DNA of 64,000 nucleotides from Methylohalomonas lacus (GCF_024808875.1 NZ_JANUCT010000015.1:1-64000), one strand, 5' to 3'; numbered from the stretch's first letter, positions 44,832-54,574 are shown. Notes: a model not told the origin generated them from the sequence alone. Program-made: numbers and translations.

Positions 44832-47486
44832 CTACTCCTCGGCCAGACTCTTGCTCACGATCTCGTAGAGATTACTGCTCAGGTTACCGGCCTGCTGGAT
44901 GCGTTCCAGTTCGGCACGCATTAGTTGGCGGCGTTGCGGTTCGTAACGCCGCCAGCGCGTCAGGCAGCTGACCAGACGCGCGGACAATTGGCCGTTGAGC
45001 TGATCGATCTTCAGCGTATAGTCGGCGACAAAGCGATAGCCGCTGCCGTCGATGCGATGCAGCCCCGGCATGTTGTCGACCGTGAACGCGCCGATGACGG
45101 CACGCACGCGGTTCGGATTGCGCAGGCTGAAGATCGGATGCTGCATGAGCTGTTCCAACCGCTCGAGGATATCGTCGCGGCGGGCCGTCGACTGCAACCG
45201 CAGCCACTTGTCCATAACCAGGTGGTTCTCACGCCAGCGCTGTTCAAAGTCGGCGAACAGCTGTTCGCGTGTGTCACCGGGCAGGTCATTGATGGCCGCC
45301 AGGGCGCCGATGGTGTCCGTCATGTTGTCGGCCTTGTCGTATTGCTGCCAGCAGTAACCTGCCAACGCATCCGGATCGTATGCGGCCAGGTAATCCATGA
45401 CCTGGCGTTGCAGTCGCCGGCGGCCGATGCTGCCGGCATCGATGCGGTACGCTCCGCCCGGCCGCAGTGCCTCGTAAGCCGCTTTCAGGTGCTCGCCCAT
45501 GGCCCCGGCAAGATACTGTCTGAGGGCCTGGTAGGCACCGACCACGGCATCCGGGTCGACGACGTCAAGCTGTTCGGCGATATAGGTCTCGCCCGGTAGC
45601 GCCAGCATTTCGGCCAGCAGGGCCTGGTCGTCAGAACCAGCCGTCTCCAGCAACGCGCTGAAGGTCTCGCCCAAAGCTTCATCAAACGCCGGCGCGTTGC
45701 CGGCCCGCAGCGCCTGTTCAGCTTCAAGTGCCGCGCGCAGCAGCAGGGTCTGGCCGGCATCCCAGCGACTGAACGGGTCGACATCATGGCGCACCAGGAA
45801 ATGCAGATCCGACTTGTCATGCGGCAGATCCAGTTTTACCGGTGCGGAAAAGCCGCGCAGCAATGAGACCACCGGTCGCGATGGCCTGTTCGGGAAGCGC
45901 AGTGTCGTCTCGGTCTCGCGCAGATGTACCAGGGCCTGCGTCGGCGACTGCGGCGTTACTTCCGCCGCCGTCTCGATGTCCAATGACACTGGCTGGCCGC
46001 TGTCATCCAGCAGGCCGAGCACCAGCGGAATGTGCATCGGCTGCTTGTTCTTCTGGCCGGGCGTATCCGGCACGTGCTGTTTGATAACGAGCTCGTAGAC
46101 CTGCGCGTCGGCATCGTAGTGTTCCGTTACGGTCAGCCGCGGCGTTCCCGCCTGGCTGTACCAGAGCCGGAACTGCTGCAGGTCCTGGCCGGAACTCTGT
46201 TCCAGCGTCGCAACAAAATCCTCGATCGTCACCGCCTGGCCGTCAAACTTCTCCAGGTATTCCTGCACTGCGTGGACGAACGCCGCATCACCGAGAATGG
46301 TGTGCATCATGCCGATCACCTGTGCGCCCTTCTCGTACACCGTCGGCGTATAGAAGTTGTTCATCTCGATGTAGGATTCGGGGCGTACCGGATGCGCCAT
46401 GGGACTGGCGTCTTCGGGGAACTGCACGCGCCGCAGCTGGCGCACCTCGCCGATGCGCTTGACCGCGCCCAGGCCCTGATCGGCACTGAACGACTGTTCG
46501 CGGAACACGGTCAGGCTTTCCTTCAGGCTCAGCTGGAACCAGTCGCGCAGGGTGACGCGGTTGCCGGTGTAGTTGTGAAAGTATTCGTGGCCGATGACAT
46601 CCTCGATATGGATGTAGTCCTCGTCGGTGGCACTGGTATCATCGGCAAGCACGAAACGATCGTTGAACAGGTTCAGCCCCTTGTTCTCCATCGCGCCCAT
46701 GTTGAATGCCGACACCGCGACCACCATGTAGACGTCGAGATCGTATTCGAGACCATAGACGCGCTCGTCCCAGGCCATGGCCGCCTTGAGCGACTGCATG
46801 GCATGCGTGCAGCGCGACTCGTTACCGTGGTCGACGTAAAACCGCAGGGCGACATCGCGGCCACTGGCGGTCGTGTAGGTATCCTCGACGCGGGCAAGGT
46901 CGCCGGCCACCAGTGCAAACAGGTAACAGGGTTTCGGGTGCGGGTCGTCCCAGGTGATCCAGTGCCGGTCGCCTTCTGCGTCCTCGGCGATCGGGTTACC
47001 GTTGCTCAGCAACACCGGGTAGGTCGACCTGTCCGCCTTGATGGTCGTGCGGAAGCTGGCCATGACGTCGGGCCGATCGAGATAATAGGTGATGTGCCGA
47101 AAGCCCTCGGCCTCGCACTGCGTGCAGAGGATATCGCCGGAACGGTACAGTCCCTCGAGCGCAGTATTGTTATGCGGATCGATCACCACCCGGGTACGCA
47201 GCTGGCAGCGATCCGGCAGCGACGGAATATTCAGCCCCTTGGCATGAACCTCGAAATCCGCCTCGGTGAGGAATTTGCCGTCGAGCTCAATCGATAGCAG
47301 TTTCATGTTCTCGCCATCAAGCTGCAGTGGCTGGCCACTCGGCCGGTCCGGGTTGCGCTCGATATCCAGCAACGCTTCCACCTCGGTTGTTTCACCGATA
47401 TCGACCGTCATGTCGATATGACGGATGAAATAGTCCGGGGCGGTGTAATCCTTGCGATACTTCGGCTGGGGTGCTGCAGCTGTCAT
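44832..47486 (-). CDS. pepN: Aminopeptidase N (M1 family)
   Basis: An 884-residue zinc aminopeptidase of the cytosol that removes N-terminal residues from peptides. The exopeptidase motif GAMENKGLNLF and the zinc site HEYFHNYTGNRV with the downstream Glu (SLKESLTVFREQ) are intact. Length matches E. coli PepN (870). The ATG at 47486 with AAGGAACA upstream is chosen over an upstream ATG at 47555 lacking support. Its end abuts the hairpin repeats. Confidence 0.96.
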   Translation of the reverse strand: MTAAAPQPKYRKDYTAPDYFIRHIDMTVDIGETTEVEALLDIERNPDRPSGQPLQLDGENMKLLSIELDGKFLTEADFEVHAKGLNIPSLPDRCQLRTRVVIDPHNNTALEGLYRSGDILCTQCEAEGFRHITYYLDRPDVMASFRTTIKADRSTYPVLLSNGNPIAEDAEGDRHWITWDDPHPKPCYLFALVAGDLARVEDTYTTASGRDVALRFYVDHGNESRCTHAMQSLKAAMAWDERVYGLEYDLDVYMVVAVSAFNMGAMENKGLNLFNDRFVLADDTSATDEDYIHIEDVIGHEYFHNYTGNRVTLRDWFQLSLKESLTVFREQSFSADQGLGAVKRIGEVRQLRRVQFPEDASPMAHPVRPESYIEMNNFYTPTVYEKGAQVIGMMHTILGDAAFVHAVQEYLEKFDGQAVTIEDFVATLEQSSGQDLQQFRLWYSQAGTPRLTVTEHYDADAQVYELVIKQHVPDTPGQKNKQPMHIPLVLGLLDDSGQPVSLDIETAAEVTPQSPTQALVHLRETETTLRFPNRPSRPVVSLLRGFSAPVKLDLPHDKSDLHFLVRHDVDPFSRWDAGQTLLLRAALEAEQALRAGNAPAFDEALGETFSALLETAGSDDQALLAEMLALPGETYIAEQLDVVDPDAVVGAYQALRQYLAGAMGEHLKAAYEALRPGGAYRIDAGSIGRRRLQRQVMDYLAAYDPDALAGYCWQQYDKADNMTDTIGALAAINDLPGDTREQLFADFEQRWRENHLVMDKWLRLQSTARRDDILERLEQLMQHPIFSLRNPNRVRAVIGAFTVDNMPGLHRIDGSGYRFVADYTLKIDQLNGQLSARLVSCLTRWRRYEPQRRQLMRAELERIQQAGNLSSNLYEIVSKSLAEE

Positions 47487-47601
47487 TAAGTGTTCCTTTA
47501 TTGGCTGATTGCTTGTGATATTGGCCAGACGAGCGCTTTGCAGCTGGCGTGCCATTGCATGCTGCGCGTGGTGGGCGGTACCGCGAACAACGCCGGCCTG
47601 T

Positions 47602-48582
47602 TCAGTCCAGTTGCCGGGCTTCCAGGCTGGTCAGCCGCTCGTGCAGACCACGCATGACCTGCTTGATGCGCGCGGCGTTATCGGGCCCGATACGAACCAT
47701 CAGCTTGTGGCCGGCGGACATGTCTTCCAGTTCCGGATCGGCGAACTTGTAGAACACGTTGGGCCGCACCAGATCAACCGGTTGTTCGATATCCGGCATG
47801 GCCAGCAGATGCTCGAGCACCTTGACCAGGCGATCATTGAAATAACGATCCGGATAGCCCAGTTCCTCGTAGGCCTGCTGAAACAGCGGGTAGTAACGCG
47901 TATACAACGACACCACCTGGTCCAGGTTCACCGATTCGGCAAACAGCACGAAACGCTCGTAGCGTTCGTAGTTGGCCGGGTCCAGCTCGTATTCCTCGTC
48001 ACCGACCTCGCGTACCTTGAACGTGTCCGGCGGCGGCTGGGTGAAATCATATTTCTCCGGCAGCTTCTCGCGCGTCATGTTGTCGATGGTCACGACGAAA
48101 TGACGGATCAGAGACTCGGGGATGAACAGCTCCTCGAACCGGTTTTCGGGCACGAACGTCTGTACCGATTCGCGCACGCTGGCATCGCTTTCTTCCAGTG
48201 GCGGCAGTGACCGGTCGGCGCGTTCCCCTTCCGCGTCGATCTCGCGGTCAGTATCGTCATCCGTGTCCCCGGCCTGCGATTCCGCATCATGATCCGGGTC
48301 GAGTTCATCCGGCAGAGTCGCCGTGTCCGGCACCGGGTACTGCGGCTCTTCAGGTTCGTTCGCCTGTTCGTCGGTGGGCTGGTCGCCGGACTCGGCCGAT
48401 GTCCCGGCCGCCTCGCCGGTACGCCCGGACTGCTCCATGACCTGATCGGACAGGGTCTCGACGCGTGGCCAGTAGTAATAGGTCGCGGCGGCAACCAGCG
48501 CCAGAACCACGATGGCAACCAGCCATGGGCCGTATGACGGCCCATCGCCGTATTGGGGACGGTCGCGGGGATCGGGTTTCAT
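47602..48582 (-). CDS. DUF3014 membrane-anchored protein
   Basis: A 326-residue protein with one N-terminal membrane helix (PWLVAIVVLALVAAATYYYW), a long acidic, disordered linker (about 40-110), and a DUF3014 domain (LPPLEESDASVRESVQTFV...; MTREKLPEKYDF). The domain faces the periplasm by prediction. It is widespread in gammaproteobacteria and uncharacterised. Confidence 0.85.
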   Translation of the reverse strand: MKPDPRDRPQYGDGPSYGPWLVAIVVLALVAAATYYYWPRVETLSDQVMEQSGRTGEAAGTSAESGDQPTDEQANEPEEPQYPVPDTATLPDELDPDHDAESQAGDTDDDTDREIDAEGERADRSLPPLEESDASVRESVQTFVPENRFEELFIPESLIRHFVVTIDNMTREKLPEKYDFTQPPPDTFKVREVGDEEYELDPANYERYERFVLFAESVNLDQVVSLYTRYYPLFQQAYEELGYPDRYFNDRLVKVLEHLLAMPDIEQPVDLVRPNVFYKFADPELEDMSAGHKLMVRIGPDNAARIKQVMRGLHERLTSLEARQLD

Positions 48583-48708
48583 AGTGGCGAAACTTTAACA
48601 TACCGTCTGTACGATGCACCTCTTGCAGGCCCTGAAAATGGCCAGCCGAGGGCTCGCCGGATACATCGCCAGGCCGTCCCGGCAATCAAAAGTGTGGCCG
48701 TGCTGCCA

Positions 48709-48743
48709 GGCCGGGACGAAACTGCAATTGTCTCGTCCCGGCC
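48709..48743. terminator. GGCCGGGACGA hairpin after SnoaL-like gene
   Basis: GGCCGGGACGA (48709-48719) pairs perfectly with TCGTCCCGGCC (48733-48743) around a 13-nt loop, 22 nt beyond the stop of the minus-strand gene at 48765. There is no clear T-run, so factor-dependent termination or mRNA protection is as likely as intrinsic termination. Confidence 0.5.
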
Positions 48744-48764
48744 TGATAGCACTACCGGGACAGA

Positions 48765-49232
48765 TTACTTTTCCATGTTCCAGACATGGGACTGGATGCG
48801 CCAGTCACCGGCATCATTACGCTTGAAAACGGTTTTCAGTATGCCCTTGTGCAGCGGAATGACCGCGTTCTTCGGCTTTCCGGAAGCGCGCCATTCAGCC
48901 ACCTGGTACAGCATTTTGCCGCTGGCATCGGCGCGCAGCACCGTAATGCGGTGCTTTTTCAGGCCGTTGTCGATGTAGCCCTGAAACAGTTCCTGAATCG
49001 CCTCACGGCCCTTGATTACCTTGCCGCTGGCCGGCGACACCAGCGCGTCTTCCGCGTACATGCTGGCGAGTTCCTCGGCATTGTGACTGTTGAAGGCCCG
49101 GTTCCAGTCGCGGTTGAGTTCCTCGGCCGTTTCGGTGGCACTGTCTGCCAGCGCCGGGCCGGTCAGCCCGAGGGCCAGTAGCCCCGTGAGGGCGAGTGCG
49201 TAAAGTTTGCCCGTGTTTTTCAATCCATTCAT
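48765..49232 (-). CDS. Exported SnoaL/DUF4440-like protein (paralogue)
   Basis: A 155-residue exported protein with signal peptide (LYALALTGLLALGLTGPALA) and the NTF2-like pattern NRDWNRAFNSHNAEELASMYAEDALVSPASG...WRIQSHVWNMEK. It shares domain order, signal peptide and the SHVWNM ending with the protein at 31109-31573. It is a family duplication in this genome; function unknown. Confidence 0.78.
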   Translation of the reverse strand: MNGLKNTGKLYALALTGLLALGLTGPALADSATETAEELNRDWNRAFNSHNAEELASMYAEDALVSPASGKVIKGREAIQELFQGYIDNGLKKHRITVLRADASGKMLYQVAEWRASGKPKNAVIPLHKGILKTVFKRNDAGDWRIQSHVWNMEK

Positions 49233-49426
49233 TTAAGAGTCTCTCCATCAGGCGCAATAGCCTGTTAGCGGTTATGCCCTGTTTCAGCCATGTATGTATT
49301 ATTCTGTGATGACCACCCGGCCTTGTTGCGCTGTCACTGTTGACCCGCAGGCGTTACGAATGGCGGTCATCCTGTATCCTCACCGGCTTTGAGGAGCAAT
49401 CCGGTACTTCGTTCAGTCGCCTGTCG

Positions 49427-49834
49427 CTATGACCAGCCGCCGCCGAACTGCGCCTCGACCAGTTTGTGCACACGCTGCACGCCGTCGATGTTCTTCAGGC
49501 ACAGCCACTCGATCGGCGCCTGGTTGTTGGTCAAACTGTTGGGGCAGTGTATCCATTCTTCAACAATACGCGGGCTGTTGGCGTAGCGCTGTTGCAGGCT
49601 GCGGTGAATCCCCAGCAGGTGCCCGGCACGTTGCAGCGCCTCGGAATCCGCCTCAAGACTGCCGCCCTCTGCCAATGTCTGCAGCAGTGCCGTGTTGTCG
49701 GCGCTTTCACCCAGCATCTGCAGCCGCTGTTCGTCCGCCACATGCCACTTGTCGAACAGACTGAGTACGGCAAGGGTCAATTGCCGCCGGCGGCGGCTGT
49801 CCATGGGCGTGGTTTCATTGATAGACGCGGTCAT
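49427..49834 (-). CDS. Xre/MbcA/ParS-type toxin-binding antitoxin homologue
   Basis: A 135-residue protein with the MbcA/ParS (DUF2384) pattern: a three-helix N-terminal part (RQLTLAVLSLFDKWHVADEQRLQMLG) and the C-terminal toxin-binding domain (HLLGIHRSLQQRY...; NSLTNNQAPIEWL). In toxin-antitoxin pairs it neutralises a RES-domain NAD-degrading toxin encoded next door. Here the flanking genes are a SnoaL-like protein and a symporter, so the protein appears solitary. Confidence 0.8.
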   Translation of the reverse strand: MTASINETTPMDSRRRRQLTLAVLSLFDKWHVADEQRLQMLGESADNTALLQTLAEGGSLEADSEALQRAGHLLGIHRSLQQRYANSPRIVEEWIHCPNSLTNNQAPIEWLCLKNIDGVQRVHKLVEAQFGGGWS

Positions 49835-50003
49835 ACATTCACATCCGTTCCGGAAATTGGCGCGGGTTCAACAAAGACGATCATTTTACGGCGCCCGCTG
49901 CGGCGACAACAGTCGCGCAACCCGTAGCGGGCTTTTCTGACTGCCGGCAATATCGCAAACTTGGCAGCGTGATATTTTCACCGGCTACCTGAACCAGCTA
50001 CCC

Positions 50004-51416
50004 ATGCTGACTGCCATCACCCTGTTTGCCTACCTGGCCGTACTGCTCGGCATCGGCGTCTGGACGCGCGAGCGTATTGGCGACAGTAGCGATTTCCACC
50101 TGGCCGGCCGGCGCATGGGCCCGGTCGTTGCCGGCCTCAGTGCTTCGGCGAGTTCCGCCTCGGCCTGGGCACTGCTCGGCGTCAGCGGCGCCGCCTACCA
50201 GTGGGGCCTGCAGGCCGTCTGGCTGATCCCGGCCGTGCTGTCCGGGTTTCTGATCAACTGGTGCTTCATCGCCCCGCGCCTGCAGCCGGCCAGCCGCGAC
50301 AGCCAGGCGCTGACTTTGCTGGAATTCCTCGGCCAGGGTGCCGACCGCGGCGCCGACCGCGGCGCCGAGCGCCGCCTGCGCCGGGTCGGCGCGGTCATCA
50401 TCCTGTTCTGTTTCACGCTTTACGTCGCCTCGCAGTTCCAGGCCGCCGGCACCGCCATCGACAGCGCCCTGCCCATCGGCAGCGGCACGGCAATCCTCAT
50501 CGGTGCGGCCATCGTGATCGCCTACGTTTTCCTCGGCGGCTTCTGGGCGGCGAGCGTCACCGATGCCGTTCAGGGCCTGATGATGCTGGCGGTCGCGGTC
50601 ATTCTGCCCGTCACGGCATTCATTGTGGTCGGCGGCCAGGACGGCCTCTGGCAGGGCCTGCAGGCACTGGACGAACCCGGCCTGCTACGGCTGGTCGATC
50701 AGCCCGACCTGCTCATGGCGATCGTCTTCGTCGCCGGTCTGTTCGGCATCGGCCTGGCCTACCCGGGTCAGCCGCACGTGGTGAACCGTTTCATGGCGCT
50801 GGAATCGGCGACGCAGATCCGCTTTGCCCGCGCCATCGCCCTGACCTGGGCCTGCCTGGTCTTCAGCGGCATGGTCCTGCTCGGTCTGTGCGGGCGGGTA
50901 CTGCTGCCGGAGATTGATGATCCCGAGTCGATTGTCCTGGGACTGAGCAGCGAACTATTGCCGGCGTTACTCAGTGGCATCATCAGCGGCGGCGTGCTGG
51001 CGGCGATCATGTCGACCTCGGACAGCCAGCTGCTGGTCGCCGGCAGCGCGGTCAGCCATGACCTGCGCGACGGCCGCTTTTCCCTGCGCATCGATCGCGC
51101 CGTTATCCTGGTCATCGGCGTGCTCGCCGCGATCATGGCGCTGTATTTCCCCGAGTCGATCTACGATCGCGTGCTGTTCGCCTGGCTGGCGCTGGGCAAC
51201 GCCTTCGGCCCGCTGCTGATCGTCTTGCTGTTTTTCGGACCGGTCGCGGCGCGGTATCGCATGGCCGCCCTGCTGACCGGCTTCACGCTGACCGTCATTC
51301 TCAATTTTCTGCCGGAGGCGCCCGGCAATGCACTGGCACGCCTGCTGCCGTTCTTCATCGCCCTGGGTATCGCCTGGCAGGGCTGGCGCAGCCACAACAA
51401 AACCAGGCCTGAATAA
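50004..51416 (+). CDS. Sodium:solute symporter (PutP-like)
   Basis: A 470-residue membrane protein with about thirteen helices. The SSS family signature appears in GLAYPGQPHVVNRFMALESATQ and GIISGGVLAAIMSTSDSQLLVAGSAVSHDL, close to the proline symporter PutP. The substrate is probably proline or a similar compatible solute but is not fixed by sequence. A short Arg/Asp/Gly triplet run (GADRGADRGAERR) from a 12-base repeat lies in a cytosolic loop at about residue 115. Confidence 0.88.
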   Translation: MLTAITLFAYLAVLLGIGVWTRERIGDSSDFHLAGRRMGPVVAGLSASASSASAWALLGVSGAAYQWGLQAVWLIPAVLSGFLINWCFIAPRLQPASRDSQALTLLEFLGQGADRGADRGAERRLRRVGAVIILFCFTLYVASQFQAAGTAIDSALPIGSGTAILIGAAIVIAYVFLGGFWAASVTDAVQGLMMLAVAVILPVTAFIVVGGQDGLWQGLQALDEPGLLRLVDQPDLLMAIVFVAGLFGIGLAYPGQPHVVNRFMALESATQIRFARAIALTWACLVFSGMVLLGLCGRVLLPEIDDPESIVLGLSSELLPALLSGIISGGVLAAIMSTSDSQLLVAGSAVSHDLRDGRFSLRIDRAVILVIGVLAAIMALYFPESIYDRVLFAWLALGNAFGPLLIVLLFFGPVAARYRMAALLTGFTLTVILNFLPEAPGNALARLLPFFIALGIAWQGWRSHNKTRPE

Positions 51417-51549
51417 TGACATCAACATTCGATTGGTAAAGCGAATGAAACAACGGTCATGCCGGGTAGCGCGTAGCGGGTAACCGGAATCCCCCGGTAG
51501 AATGGCAGCTGAAATACAGCCATACACCAGACCAGGCCTACATCCCGGC

Positions 51550-51951
51550 ATGACCGCACTGACCCGTTACATCCTCGTCCAGATTCCCGGCTGGCTGCTG
51601 CTGATTTGTCTGCTGGGGTGGGCCGTGGCCGGCGAACTGATAGGCCTGCACCTCGCCTTCTGGATCATGGCCGGGTGGCTGATCAAGGACGCCGCCCTCT
51701 ATCCGCTCTGCCGGCTGGCGTTTACAACCGGCCCGGCCACCGGGGCCCGGGCACTGCTTGGAGCCACCGCCCAGGTCGTCGCGCCGCTGGCTCCGGAAGG
51801 CCAGATCAGGATCAAGGGCGAACGCTGGCTGGCGCGCAGCCATGATGAAACGCCCATCCATTCCGGACAGCGCGTACGCGTCGTCGACAACGACGGACTG
51901 GTCCTGATCGTCGAACCGTTGGACCCGTCTGAATCTGGTCAGCCTGCATAG
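51550..51951 (+). CDS. NfeD-like membrane protein
   Basis: A 133-residue protein with two membrane helices (ILVQIPGWLLLICLLGWAVAG; LIGLHLAFWIMAGWLIKDA) and an NfeD-type OB-fold end (GQIRIKGERWLAR...IHSGQRVRVVDNDGLVLIVEPL). NfeD proteins usually pair with a stomatin/SPFH protein or a protease, neither of which is adjacent. The ATG at 51550 is preferred to 51502. Confidence 0.75.
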   Translation: MTALTRYILVQIPGWLLLICLLGWAVAGELIGLHLAFWIMAGWLIKDAALYPLCRLAFTTGPATGARALLGATAQVVAPLAPEGQIRIKGERWLARSHDETPIHSGQRVRVVDNDGLVLIVEPLDPSESGQPA

Positions 51952-52076
51952 ACACGAAACAGGCAGCGTATTATTACGCCGGTTTTTCTGGCAGGATTAC
52001 TCTTTTTCGGACCCCCCGCATGAGCATAACCGCAGCCGGCAATGTGCCGACCGCGCGCGCTGCATTTGCGCGCGCA

Positions 52077-53228
52077 ATGAAATATCTCAGTTACCTCATC
52101 GGCGTGTTCCTCGTCGCCATAACCATGCCAGCACAGGCCACTTGGGTTCTCGATGAGGCCGGGAAGCTGAGCCTGTTCGGTGACCTGCGTGGACGTTTTG
52201 AAACCGATTTTGATTCTCGCAATGAGTCCGGCGCGCAACGTGATGATCGCAACCGCCTGCGCTACCGGATAAGACTGGGCCTGCGCCATGAACCAACCGA
52301 GCACTGGCGCCTGCAATTTCGTGCCCGCACATCCCGCGAGGCCAGCCAGCAATCCTCGGCGCTGACGATCAAGGACCTGAGTGGCGGCACGCGCGATGAC
52401 TTTCGCATGTTTCCGGATCAATGGTTCGCCGAGTACAAACGCTCCGGCCACCATGCCTGGCTGGGTCGCAATAGTTATCCGTTCTGGCAGGCCAATAACC
52501 AGGAAATGATCTGGGCCGACAATGCGACGCTCATGGGCGCCTTCGCCGGCTTCGAAACATCCGGCCACGATACCCGCATGGGGCTAAGAGCCGGTCATTT
52601 CGGTCTGCCGGACGGCATGTACGATCTCGGTGGCCGCCTTACCGCCGCGCAGGCGACGCTATCGACCACACCCGCACCGGCCTGGCGGCTGCGCGCGGCA
52701 GTGGGCGGGCTGGCGATCAACGGCACGGACCGCAGCCGTTTTCTGATCAACGGCAATGGTGAACGCGACTATCGCATCGGCATGCTGTCAGCGGAGGCGC
52801 GTCGTGAGCTTGATCATGCCGGCCCCGCCTACATCAGCTTGGGTGTGGATTTGCTGCGCAATTTCGAGAACTATAAATCGGACAGTGAACCAATTACCGC
52901 GACATTTCGCGACCAACGTAATGGCCTCGTACTGTCCCTGCTGACCGGCGGCCCGATCGAGCATGCCTACGGTCGACGCTGGGAGTTCGGCTATGTCTAC
53001 GCCTATCTCGAAAAACTCGCGCTGAATGCTGCCTATGCACAGTCCGACTGGGTTCGCTGGGGCAGCGGCGGCCAGACTCAGTCCAGCGACATCAAGGGAC
53101 ATGGCATCAGCGGCCGCTACTGGCTGAGAGATGATCTCGACCTGCGCGCCCGACTCTACCTGGCCGAATCGATCGCCACGCCACAGGACGGCAACCGTTT
53201 TCGCCTGGATCTCAACTATCGCTTCTGA
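52077..53228 (+). CDS. Outer-membrane porin-like beta-barrel protein
   Basis: A 383-residue exported protein with a signal peptide (YLSYLIGVFLVAITMPAQAT) and alternating-strand sequence ending in LDLNYRF, the terminal Phe typical of barrel proteins. DLRGRFETDFDSRN and WRLQFRARTS near the N-terminus recall the alginate-export/putative-porin group. The substrate is unknown. The start is uncertain: an in-frame ATG at 52020 would add 19 residues; neither has a clear ribosome site. Confidence 0.75.
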   Translation: MKYLSYLIGVFLVAITMPAQATWVLDEAGKLSLFGDLRGRFETDFDSRNESGAQRDDRNRLRYRIRLGLRHEPTEHWRLQFRARTSREASQQSSALTIKDLSGGTRDDFRMFPDQWFAEYKRSGHHAWLGRNSYPFWQANNQEMIWADNATLMGAFAGFETSGHDTRMGLRAGHFGLPDGMYDLGGRLTAAQATLSTTPAPAWRLRAAVGGLAINGTDRSRFLINGNGERDYRIGMLSAEARRELDHAGPAYISLGVDLLRNFENYKSDSEPITATFRDQRNGLVLSLLTGGPIEHAYGRRWEFGYVYAYLEKLALNAAYAQSDWVRWGSGGQTQSSDIKGHGISGRYWLRDDLDLRARLYLAESIATPQDGNRFRLDLNYRF

Positions 53229-53294
53229 ACCGGCTGAACTGCCGGCAAAATGTTCTATACTCCATGCAAACCGCCAATTTGAGGAGGGTGAGCG

Positions 53295-54032
53295 ATGCTG
53301 CGTCTGTTTGCCCTGGTTTACGGTCTGGTCTGCTATGGCGTCTTCTTCGCCACATTTCTGTACCTCATCGGCTTCGTCGGCAATCTCGTCGTGCCGAAGA
53401 CGATAGACAGCCACGCCAGCGACAGCCTGGCATTCGCCCTTGTCGTCAACACATTGCTGGTTCTCGCCTTCGCCGTTCAGCACACCATCATGGCGCGACC
53501 GGGCTTCAAGCAGAAGCTGACCACCTGGCTGCCGGCGCCACTGGAGCGCAGCACCTACGTACTTGTCGCCAGCCTGTTCCTGATCCTGTTGTTCTGGGGC
53601 TGGCAGGGTCTGCCGCGGACGATCTGGTCGGTCGAGGCGCCGCTGGGACAGGGCCTGATCTACGCATTATTCGCGGCCGGCTGGCTGATCGTCCTGCTCA
53701 GCACTTTTCTCATCAACCACTTCGACCTGTTCGGCCTGCGCCAGGTGTTCCTGTTCGCGACCAACCGGTCATACACCAGTCCGGAGTTCAGACAGACCCT
53801 GCTCTACAACTGGGTACGCCACCCGTTGATGAGCGGCTTTGTACTGGCGTTCTGGGCGACGCCGACGATGAGCCTGGGCCACCTGCAGTTCGCCATACTG
53901 ATGACGCTCTATATCCTGATCGGCATCCGCATCGAGGAGCGCGACCTGATCGCCAAGCACGGCAGCACCTATCTGCAGTATCGCGACGAGGTTCCGGCTT
54001 TATGCCCGTTCGGCCGCCGGACGGCGCGTTAG
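53295..54032 (+). CDS. mddA: Methanethiol S-methyltransferase, MddA-type
   Basis: A 245-residue integral membrane protein of the isoprenylcysteine methyltransferase/NnrU superfamily with six or so helices. The conserved blocks of MddA are visible: AVQHTIMARPGFK, ERSTYVLVASL, STFLINHFDLFGLRQV, NWVRHPLMSGFVLAFWATPTMSLGH and GIRIEERDL. MddA methylates methanethiol with AdoMet to give dimethyl sulfide. GAGGAGGG precedes the start. Assignment is by motif pattern; activity is not shown. Confidence 0.8.
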   Translation: MLRLFALVYGLVCYGVFFATFLYLIGFVGNLVVPKTIDSHASDSLAFALVVNTLLVLAFAVQHTIMARPGFKQKLTTWLPAPLERSTYVLVASLFLILLFWGWQGLPRTIWSVEAPLGQGLIYALFAAGWLIVLLSTFLINHFDLFGLRQVFLFATNRSYTSPEFRQTLLYNWVRHPLMSGFVLAFWATPTMSLGHLQFAILMTLYILIGIRIEERDLIAKHGSTYLQYRDEVPALCPFGRRTAR

Positions 54033-54033
54033 C

Positions 54034-54261
54034 TCAGGGGCCACTACCACCGCCGCCGCCGCCACCGCGTGGCACCCAGCCCTTGAGACGGGCGCAACCG
54101 ACACCCATGAGAAAGATCGGCACCAGAAAATCCAGCGGACCCGGCGGACCGAAGGTTTGCAGTATCAAACCCTCGATCAGCTTGATGATACCGAGCAGAA
54201 CGAGGAACCAGCAGATCCATTTTTCCGTACCCTGCGCCGGCGCGTAACGATCGTCATCCAT
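54034..54261 (-). CDS. Small membrane protein with Gly-rich tail
   Basis: A 75-residue protein with two hydrophobic helices (WICWFLVLLGIIKLIEGLIL; LDFLVPIFLMGVGCARL) and a C-terminal poly-Gly run ending in SGP. GGGGAGTGAC precedes the ATG at 54261. It converges with mddA with a one-base gap. No family is recognised. Confidence 0.6.
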   Translation of the reverse strand: MDDDRYAPAQGTEKWICWFLVLLGIIKLIEGLILQTFGPPGPLDFLVPIFLMGVGCARLKGWVPRGGGGGGGSGP

Positions 54262-54349
54262 GTCACTCCCCCTATGCATAGCACCTGTCAGCCTGCCATA
54301 GAATGCCGGTCACAGGCGAACAGCCCATGGATCCAGTGGCCTTGTCTAT

Positions 54350-54488
54350 CACCCCCACCCGATGAACTTCGTTCATCGACCTCCCCCGTCAAGGGGGAGG
54401 TTAAAAAATGAAACAACCGATCATTTCCTCCCCCTCGATGGGGGAGGTTAAAGCCTGTCCCGTACTTGATACGGAGGTGGGGATGATA
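54350..54488. repeat. GGGGGTG hairpin element, copies 4 and 5 (inverted pair)
   Basis: Left half: CACCCCCACC, second hairpin CGATGAAC/GTTCATCG (loop TTC, 54360-54378), then CCTCCCCC/GGGGGAGG (54380-54400). Right half, inverted: CCTCCCCC/GGGGGAGG with loop TCGAT (54427-54447), a different second stem CCGTA/TACGG (54460-54474), then GGTGGGGATG. The 26-nt spacer (TTAAAA...GATCATTT) resembles that of the 56.5-kb element. Confidence 0.88.
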
Positions 54489-54574
54489 AAAAATCCACTA
54501 CTGCTTTTCTTTAACAAACCATCAATATATACGCCACGTTCAATGCTACCTTCAGCATCCAAAAAAGATTATCT

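Noticed and set aside
46032-47297. 421-codon plus-strand frame opposite pepN
   Set aside because: pepN has full M1 motifs; the antisense frame is a codon-bias shadow.
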